From NCBI GenBank assembly GCA_002482505.1, contig DLGD01000024.1, positions 1 to 11,413 on the forward strand: a stretch of DNA of 11,413 nt. Direction: 5' to 3'. Under the pieces are notes generated by a model. The model saw only the letters and a program-made list of their open reading frames with translations, was not told the origin of the DNA and ran no database searches. Below are positions 7,059 through 11,413 of the stretch, in pieces (positions within the stretch are counted from its first letter, which is position 1; every line of letters starts with the position of its first letter). This DNA comes from Christensenella sp. UBA7703. Its GTDB lineage: Bacteria; Bacillota; Clostridia; Christensenellales; CAG-138. The translations under genes were made by a program, and so were the position numbers.

Positions 7059-7364
7059 ACTATCACCTCATCGTATTTAAGTTCAAATGAGCGCTATCAA
7101 TAAGGTTTGATTAGCCCGCTTTTTTTACTCAAGCAATCGCGTGCGGTCAAAAAAAACGATCGCGCCTGTACATTACGCTCAATGATTCGTATGCGTTTCA
7201 GGGTTTGCTGATTGCTCGGAGGGCTGCACTTTCATATGGCTGAATTTTTAAAGGATGTCCTGGGCTTGATACAGCGGCTCGGCGGCCGGTATTGAGGAAG
7301 AAAAACGGATGTTTCCTGACGATTTGATCGGGTTTTGCACAGCGGCAAATGGAAGGACGAAAGC
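7059..7364 (-). other. Transcribed leader of the ABC operon, no gene
   Basis: About 300 bp between operator O1 and the ATPase start. The minus-strand frame at 7198-7413 would begin inside the promoter and has no ribosome binding site. A run of eight T on the minus strand (plus 7149-7156) follows a self-complementary GCGCGATCG, but no stable terminator stem is visible. Just upstream of it a second, weaker promoter-like pair (TTGACC, 17 bp, TAAAAA; plus 7122-7150) is possible. The only clear fold is the hairpin near the ribosome binding site. Confidence 0.45.
7090..7120 (-). other. Leader hairpin just upstream of the ATPase ribosome binding site
   Basis: On the minus strand the segments AGCG, CTA and TCAA pair with TTGA, TAG and CGCT across a 6-nt loop, giving an 11-bp stem interrupted by two small bulges. 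It ends about 18 nt before the GAGGTGA site. It could affect translation or stability of the transporter mRNA. I see no aptamer I can name in the leader. Confidence 0.35.
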
Positions 7365-7374
7365 GAAACGTTTC
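7365..7374. promoter_or_regulatory. LacI-type operator O1 at the transporter promoter
   Basis: GAAACGTTTC is a perfect 10-bp palindrome centred on CG, the hallmark of LacI-family operators. It starts about 10 bp downstream of the transporter -10 box, so a bound repressor would sit over the start site. It is not a CcpA cre site, because the flanking TG/CA is one base too close to the centre. The obvious candidate binder is the LacI protein encoded at 7823-8854. Confidence 0.7.
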
Positions 7375-7384
7375 ATCTTTTTGC

Positions 7385-7413
7385 ATTGTAGCACTGATGG
7401 AATTTCTAGTCAA
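7385..7413 (-). promoter_or_regulatory. Sigma-A-type promoter of the ABC transporter operon
   Basis: On the minus strand TTGACT (7408-7413) and TACAAT (7385-7390) are spaced by 17 bp. Transcription would begin near 7378 and immediately enter operator O1. The leader to the TTG start at 7058 is about 320 nt long. Confidence 0.75.
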
Positions 7414-7510
7414 GACCTAATTTCAGTGTAACGCAACCGTAAAACAGATGATATAACAGATAATAAACGTGATATTGTAGTAAACATGCGCGGGATAGGA
7501 TAGATTCTGC

Positions 7511-7540
7511 TTGACAGCGGAGAGAAAGGGATGCTAGAAT
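7511..7540 (+). promoter_or_regulatory. Sigma-A-type promoter of the lacI-fucI-fucU operon
   Basis: TTGACA (7511-7516) and TAGAAT (7535-7540) are spaced by 18 bp, with a TG two bases before the -10 (extended -10). The start would be near 7547, directly at operator O2, leaving a leader of about 275 nt before lacI. No other convincing promoter lies before fucI, so lacI and the fuc genes are probably co-transcribed. Confidence 0.75.
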
Positions 7541-7544
7541 AAGC

Positions 7545-7562
7545 CGAAACTAAAACGTTTCG
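7545..7562. promoter_or_regulatory. LacI-type operator O2 at the lacI-fuc promoter
   Basis: AAAACGTTTC (7552-7561) shares 9 of 10 bases with O1 and the same CG centre. It is embedded in a wider inverted repeat CGAAAC (7545-7550) / GTTTCG (7557-7562). It begins about 5 bp after the -10 box, the same geometry as O1 at the opposite promoter. The centres of O1 and O2 are 187 bp apart. Confidence 0.65.
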
Positions 7563-7669
7563 TTGTTGTTCTATCGATCTATCCTAGACCAATCATCCAA
7601 AATACGTGAAAAACACATCGTTTTTGATCGATTTCCGGGTCGATTCGCAAAAATAGATCATCAGGAGCG

Positions 7670-7681
7670 CGAAACGGTTCG
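7670..7681. promoter_or_regulatory. Possible auxiliary operator in the lacI leader
   Basis: CGAAACGGTTCG is an 11-of-12 match to an idealised CGAAACGTTTCG palindrome, 120 bp downstream of O2 and inside the transcribed leader. It could be a secondary site for looping or a roadblock; alone it is weak evidence. Confidence 0.3.
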
Positions 7682-7822
7682 TGAGGCGGGCAAGAATTCA
7701 AGCATTTCCGTATCGATTTATGAAAAACTGCAACGGTGCATCCGTTTACGCATTCATCTCAAATCCAGAAACCGTATGATTCATATTGAAACGCTATGCA
7801 AGCGGTAGGGCAGGTAACCACA

Positions 7823-8854
7823 TTGTCAACGATCAAAGACGTATCTAAATTTTCGGGATTATCACTTGCGACGATTTCGAAATATCTAAATGGCGGCAAT
7901 GTCCGCGATGAAAACCGGCAGAGAATTGACGAAGCGGTCGAGGCTCTGGGGTATCGCGTCAACCGAAACGCCCGAAGTCTGAAGACAAACCGTACGATGA
8001 CCGTCGGGGTGGTGATGCCGACGCTGTCCGTCCCCTTTTTCGGCAGCGTGCTCTCCTCGCTGGATCAGACCCTGCGGGAAGCCGGCTATACCTCGTTTGT
8101 CTGCAGTTATGATTTTGATCGTGATCTGGAACTCGAAAAACTTCGCGTGCTTTGCAACAATAACGTGGATGGAATCGTGCTTGCTGCCCAGCATGTTTCG
8201 GCAAAGGAACTCAATGAGATCCGCAATTCGCGCGGCAGCGAAATGCCAATGGTGCTGGTCGATCGAACCATATCCGGCTTTGTGTGCGATAGCATCGTGA
8301 TCGATAACCTCAATGCAACTTACGGTGCGGTAGAGCAGCTCATCAATGCGGGGCACCGCCACATCGGCATCATCGTTGGACCGTTGGACATCTCCACGGC
8401 AAACGAACGCATGGTTGGCTATCGTCGCGCGCTGGAAGATTATGGAATCAATATAGAGGCCGGCGCGCGCCGCAAGGACGGAACGCACGAGGACCTCGTG
8501 CAGATCGGGCGATATGACTTCGAGAGCGGGTATCGGCAATTTAACAATTTCATGGATATGGAGAATCCGCCGACGGCGCTCTGCGTCACCAACTATGATA
8601 TGACGATGGGTGCGGTCACCGCCGCACATGAACGCAATGTCATCCTCGGGAAAGACATCGGTTTTGTCGGGTTCGATGCTGTCGATCTTTGCCGGATCGT
8701 CTCGCCGCCGCTCTCGATTGTGGAGCAGCCGACGCAGCTGATGGGGCAGAAAGCGGGAGAGGTGCTCTTAAAGCGCATGGCGGGCGAAACCCTGCCGCAC
8801 CCGCAGGTGATCCGCCTCAAGAGCTACCTGCACAACAGGATTTATAAAGAATAA
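7823..8854 (+). CDS. LacI-family transcriptional regulator
   Basis: A repressor-type protein of 343 residues from the chosen start. Its N-terminal helix-turn-helix reads STIKDVSKFSGLSLATISKYLNGG, close to the LacI/CcpA pattern, with Leu-Ala at the specificity positions. The hinge NARSLKT follows, then a periplasmic-binding-protein-like sensor domain (VGVVMPTLSVPFFGSV to the C-terminus, with VDGIVLAA, MPMVLVDR and DIGFVGFDAVDL landmarks). I prefer the TTG at 7823: it puts the initiator one residue before the conserved STIKDV, and AGGGCAGG lies about 8 nt upstream. The in-frame ATG at 7796 would add nine residues but has no visible ribosome binding site. Two CG-centred operators flank its promoter and the divergent transporter promoter, which points to autoregulation and control of both operons. 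The effector is probably a fucose-pathway sugar or phosphate; this is inferred from context only. Confidence 0.92.
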   Translation: MSTIKDVSKFSGLSLATISKYLNGGNVRDENRQRIDEAVEALGYRVNRNARSLKTNRTMTVGVVMPTLSVPFFGSVLSSLDQTLREAGYTSFVCSYDFDRDLELEKLRVLCNNNVDGIVLAAQHVSAKELNEIRNSRGSEMPMVLVDRTISGFVCDSIVIDNLNATYGAVEQLINAGHRHIGIIVGPLDISTANERMVGYRRALEDYGINIEAGARRKDGTHEDLVQIGRYDFESGYRQFNNFMDMENPPTALCVTNYDMTMGAVTAAHERNVILGKDIGFVGFDAVDLCRIVSPPLSIVEQPTQLMGQKAGEVLLKRMAGETLPHPQVIRLKSYLHNRIYKE

Positions 8855-8875
8855 TCCAAATTGAGTCGGTTATAC

Positions 8876-8899
8876 CCCGTCGGGCGTACCCCCGCCGGG
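8876..8899 (+). other. GC-rich hairpin between lacI and fucI
   Basis: CCCG-t-CGGG (8876-8884) pairs with CCCG-c-CGGG (8891-8899) around a 6-nt loop, giving eight GC pairs and one mismatch. No U-run follows, so it is not a standard terminator. It sits 38 nt before the fucI start and may protect or delimit the fucI part of the transcript. Confidence 0.5.
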
Positions 8900-8937
8900 A
8901 AATATAGAATATGACAGCGAATAAAAGGAGAATCGAC

Positions 8938-10725
8938 ATGAACCGGTATGCAATCGATCTGCCGAAAATCGGCATTCGCCCTTGTATCGACGGGCGGAGA
9001 AACGGCGTGCGAGAGGGTCTGGAAGAACAGACCATGAATATGGCGAAAGCCGCGGCGAATCTGATTCAGGGCAACATCCGCTATCCCAACGGGGATGCGG
9101 TCGAGGTCATTCTTGCGGACACGACCATCGGCGGTGTTCGGGAGGCGGCAGCCTGTCAGTCTAAGTTTGAAAAAGCGGGGGTTACCATCACGCTGACGGT
9201 CTCGCCCTGCTGGTGCTATTCCACCGAGGTGATGGATTTTGACCCGCAGACGGTCAAGGCCGTTTGGGGATTCAATGGGACGGAGCGTCCGGGCGCTGTG
9301 TTCCTTGCGGCGGTGCTTGCGGCACATGCGCAAAAAGGGCTGCCTGCCTTCGGCATCTACGGCCATGACGTGAAGGACGCGACGGACACACAGATTCCCG
9401 ACGATGTCGCAAGAAAGATCCTGCTCTTTGCGCAGTCCGCCCTCGCGGCAAAAGGCATGCGCCAAAACAGCTATCTCCAGGTTGGTTCGATGTGCATGGG
9501 CATTGCGGGGAGCATTCTCAATCAGGAAACGCTGTATGAATACTTCGGCCTGCGTAGCGAAAGCGTGGACGAAACCGAGATTCTGCGTCGCATCGACAAA
9601 GGCATCTATGACCACGAAGAGTTTGAGCGCGCGCTGAAATGGACGCGCGAAAACTGCCATGAGGGAATCGATAAAAATCCCGCAGACATGCAGTTCAGCC
9701 GTGCGGAAAAAGACGAGCAGTGGGCGTTTGTGGTCAAGAGCATGCTCATCGTGCGTGATCTGATGATCGGCAACCCGCGCCTTGCCGAGATGGGTTTCGT
9801 TGAGGAATCCTGCGGGCACAACGCCGTCGTCGCGGGGATTCAGGGCCAGCGGCAGTGGACGGACTACAAACCGAATTTTGACTTTTTGGAGGCGATGCTC
9901 AACAGCCAGTTCGACTGGAACGGGCTGAGGGAGGCGTTTGTCGTCGGCACCGAAAACGATACGCTCAACGCCATGACGATGCTTTTTGAGCACCTTTTGA
10001 CCAACCGTCCGGGCATCTTCGCCGACGTGCGCACCTATTGGAGCCCGGAGGCGGTGAAGCGCGTGACGGGAAAAGAACTCAAAGGCCACGCGAAAAACGG
10101 CATCATCCACCTGATCAACTCCGGCGCTGCTTCCCTCGACGGAACGGGCGCGGTGAGCGACAAAGACGGCAACCCCGTGATCAAACCGTTCTATGACATG
10201 ACCGATGCGGACGCAAAAGCCTGCCTTAAGGCGACCGACTGGTGCGCGGCGGATCAGTTCTATTTCCGTGGCGGCGGCTATTCCTCGCACTTTATCCACG
10301 GTACGCGCGGCGGTATGCCCGTAACCATGGCGCGGCTCAACATCGTCAAGGGTCTTGGCCCTGTGTTGCAGCTTGCGGAAGGCTACACCTGCGAGTTGGA
10401 GCCGGATGTACACAAGACGCTCGATGAGCGCACCGACAAGACCTGGCCCACCACCTGGTTTGCGCCGACATTGACCGGTGAAGGCGCGTTTACGGACGTG
10501 TATAGCGTGATGGCGAACTGGGGTGCCAACCACGGCGCGTTCTGCTACGGGCACATTGGCGATTTGCTCATCACGATGGCGTCGATGCTGCGCATTCCGG
10601 TGTCGATGCACAATGTCGAAACCGAACGCATCTTCCGCCCCGCCGCGTGGAGCGCGTTTGGAACAAACGATCTGGAAGCCGCGGACTATCGCGCTTGCGC
10701 CGCCTACGGGCCGATGTATAAATAA
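8938..10725 (+). CDS. fucI: L-fucose isomerase
   Basis: A 595-residue cytoplasmic aldose-ketose isomerase converting L-fucose to L-fuculose (EC 5.3.1.25); the family also accepts D-arabinose. Length matches E. coli FucI (591 aa), and the C-terminal half is very similar in what I recall of it: TENDTLNAMTML, FADVRTYWSPEAV, GIIHLINSG, YFRGGGYSS, NIVKGLGPVLQ, WPTTWFAPTLTG and VYSVMANWGANHG. The metal ligands known in E. coli (E337, D361, H528) correspond to E339, D363 and H532 here. The ATG at 8938 has AAAGGAG 8 nt upstream and starts MNRYAIDLPKIGIRP; an ATG 27 nt earlier has no site. It follows lacI by 83 nt without a clear promoter, and precedes fucU by 142 nt that contain a terminator-like hairpin. 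It is the first catabolic step after uptake and mutarotation. Confidence 0.97.
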   Translation: MNRYAIDLPKIGIRPCIDGRRNGVREGLEEQTMNMAKAAANLIQGNIRYPNGDAVEVILADTTIGGVREAAACQSKFEKAGVTITLTVSPCWCYSTEVMDFDPQTVKAVWGFNGTERPGAVFLAAVLAAHAQKGLPAFGIYGHDVKDATDTQIPDDVARKILLFAQSALAAKGMRQNSYLQVGSMCMGIAGSILNQETLYEYFGLRSESVDETEILRRIDKGIYDHEEFERALKWTRENCHEGIDKNPADMQFSRAEKDEQWAFVVKSMLIVRDLMIGNPRLAEMGFVEESCGHNAVVAGIQGQRQWTDYKPNFDFLEAMLNSQFDWNGLREAFVVGTENDTLNAMTMLFEHLLTNRPGIFADVRTYWSPEAVKRVTGKELKGHAKNGIIHLINSGAASLDGTGAVSDKDGNPVIKPFYDMTDADAKACLKATDWCAADQFYFRGGGYSSHFIHGTRGGMPVTMARLNIVKGLGPVLQLAEGYTCELEPDVHKTLDERTDKTWPTTWFAPTLTGEGAFTDVYSVMANWGANHGAFCYGHIGDLLITMASMLRIPVSMHNVETERIFRPAAWSAFGTNDLEAADYRACAAYGPMYK

Positions 10726-10772
10726 GAAAGAAACCGTCATTCCATCATCCGAATATTCATCATTTAATCCAT

Positions 10773-10826
10773 GCGTTCGCGCTGCCGGTCTTGCGTTATG
10801 CAGCCGTCAGCGCGAAACGCGTTTTT
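10773..10826 (+). terminator. Terminator-like hairpin between fucI and fucU (possible attenuator)
   Basis: The arms TTCGCGCTG (10776-10784) and CAGCGCGAA (10808-10816) pair perfectly over 9 bp. They extend outward past a single bulged A through GCG/CGC, and inward through CGG/CCG and TGC/GCA to a 5-nt loop. The U-run TTTTT (10822-10826) follows directly. It looks like an intrinsic terminator lying within the operon, 42 nt before the fucU start. Partial read-through would be needed to express fucU and the kinase unless an unseen promoter lies after it. Confidence 0.65.
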
Positions 10827-10867
10827 AGCCCGCTTACGCGATACGTCATTTATAAAGGAGAACGCAT

Positions 10868-11314
10868 ATGCTGCTCAATATACCAAAGATCCTTTCCCCG
10901 GAACTCATCAAGGCGCTGTGTGAAATGGGGCATGGCGATAAAATTCTGCTGGCGGACGCCAACTATCCCGGAAAAAGCGCTGCCGAGCGCTGCCACGCGA
11001 CCTTTTTACGCGCGGATGGCATAGGGGTGCCCGCACTGCTGGAAGCGATCCTGACTCTCATGCCGCTGGACGCGTATACCGATGAACCGGCGATGGTGAT
11101 GGATGTGGATGTGCGCGACAAGGGTATGAAGATTCCGATTCATGACGCCTATCGCGAAATTGTGGCGCGGCATGACCCGCGCGGGAAAGCGGCGGTTTCG
11201 CAATATGAGCGCTATGCCTTCTATGACAAAGCGAATTCTTGTGCCGTAATCGTCCAAACCGGCGAAGAAGCGGTCTATGCCAACATCATTCTGCAAAAGG
11301 GCGTTATCAAATGA
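10868..11314 (+). CDS. fucU: L-fucose mutarotase
   Basis: A 148-residue protein of the RbsD/FucU family, which interconverts the alpha and beta anomers of L-fucose (EC 5.1.3.29) and so feeds the anomer used by the isomerase. The N-terminus carries the family hallmark EMGHGDKILLADANYPG (residues 19-35), with H22 and D30 in the active-site region. The C-terminus has YAFYDKANSCAVIVQTGE and YANIILQKGVI, which match E. coli FucU closely apart from ordinary substitutions. Length is about that of E. coli FucU (140 aa). AAGGAG lies 7 nt before the ATG. The stop overlaps the start of the next gene as ATGA, so kinase translation is probably coupled. The protein should be cytoplasmic and form a ring-like oligomer as known for the family. 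Confidence 0.95.
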   Translation: MLLNIPKILSPELIKALCEMGHGDKILLADANYPGKSAAERCHATFLRADGIGVPALLEAILTLMPLDAYTDEPAMVMDVDVRDKGMKIPIHDAYREIVARHDPRGKAAVSQYERYAFYDKANSCAVIVQTGEEAVYANIILQKGVIK

Positions 11315-11413
11315 AGAAGCAAAAGCACCTACTCGCATTCGACCTAGGCGCATCCAACGGGCGGGCGGTGCTGGGCGCGTTCGATGGAGCGCGCGTGGCG
11401 CTGACGGAAGTGC
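11311..11413 (+). CDS. FGGY-family sugar kinase, N-terminal fragment (rhamnulokinase-like)
   Basis: Only the first 34 codons are present; the gene runs off the right edge. The residues LLAFDLGASNGRAVLGAF form the phosphate-binding loop of FGGY kinases. The DLGAS.GR wording is that of rhamnulokinases (RhaB), while E. coli FucK has a DCGATN.R-type loop. In this operon the likely reaction is ATP-dependent phosphorylation of L-fuculose to L-fuculose-1-phosphate. The ATG overlaps the fucU stop by 4 nt (ATGA), with AAAAGGG about 10 nt upstream. Substrate assignment rests on context, because fuculose and rhamnulose kinases are easily confused and only the loop is visible. Confidence 0.85.
   Translation, partial: MKKQKHLLAFDLGASNGRAVLGAFDGARVALTEV

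Noticed and set aside
577..7151. 11-mer GTGCGGTCAAA shared at 577-587 and 7141-7151
   Set aside because: Both lie in leaders, but the flanks differ. Only two copies exist, and one overlaps a possible weak -35, so chance is the simplest explanation.
7365..7374. CcpA cre site for catabolite repression
   Set aside because: The cre consensus needs TG and CA six and five bases from the CG centre. Here they are one base closer, so a RbsR/PurR-like palindrome fits better.
7541..7800. CRISPR array or integration site suggested by repeated GATCGAT and GAAAC words
   Set aside because: The words are short, irregularly spaced and overlap operator-like sequences; no repeat-spacer pattern exists.
7563..7808. 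81-aa plus-strand frame in the lacI leader
   Set aside because: It would start at a TTG within operator O2 without a ribosome binding site and overlap the upstream part of lacI; the composition is not protein-like.
8842..10740. 632-aa open frame on the minus strand opposite fucI
   Set aside because: Antisense shadow of the intact fucI. The translation is Arg/His/Val-rich with no domain pattern and no ribosome binding site.

Overview
The window looks like the chromosome of an anaerobic, gut-type Clostridia/Firmicutes bacterium. This is an inference from several signs: strong AGGAGG-type ribosome binding sites and sigma-A-like promoters, a lipoprotein-anchored CUT2 sugar-binding protein, a GTP-type PEP carboxykinase, a clostridial-style two-ribbon zinc protein, and fucose catabolism genes. 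No mobile elements, CRISPR arrays, tRNAs or rRNAs were seen.

Layout. (1) 51-323, minus: a 90-aa double zinc-ribbon protein. It has a near-consensus promoter about 280 bp upstream. (2) 783-2576, minus: GTP-dependent PEP carboxykinase (pckG), followed by a textbook intrinsic terminator. (3) 2577-3325: a 750-bp gene-free stretch. It holds the pckG leader with a 13-bp direct repeat, an operator-like palindrome (2999-3008) and two near-identical tandem terminators. (4) 3326-7058, minus: a three-gene sugar ABC transporter of the ribose/CUT2 class, transcribed in the order ATPase, permease, binding protein. (5) 7059-7822: a divergent control region with two back-to-back sigma-A promoters. Each carries a CG-centred LacI-type operator (core AAACGTTT) just downstream of its -10 box. 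(6) 7823-11413, plus: a LacI-family regulator, L-fucose isomerase (fucI), L-fucose mutarotase (fucU) and the first 34 codons of an FGGY sugar kinase that looks more like rhamnulokinase than E. coli FucK.

How it fits together. Regions 4-6 read as one L-fucose (or related 6-deoxy-sugar) utilisation locus. The ABC system would import the sugar, FucU would interconvert its anomers, FucI would make L-fuculose, and the kinase would make L-fuculose-1-phosphate. An aldolase is expected beyond the right edge. The LacI protein probably represses both arms through the two mirror-placed operators. The core AAACGTTT occurs only three times in the window by my reading, always between genes. The third copy lies upstream of pckG, which raises the possibility that PEP carboxykinase belongs to the same regulon. 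A large hairpin with a U-run between fucI and fucU suggests partial termination that would keep isomerase mRNA above the downstream genes.

No wholly new system is evident. The value here is in the regulatory architecture.
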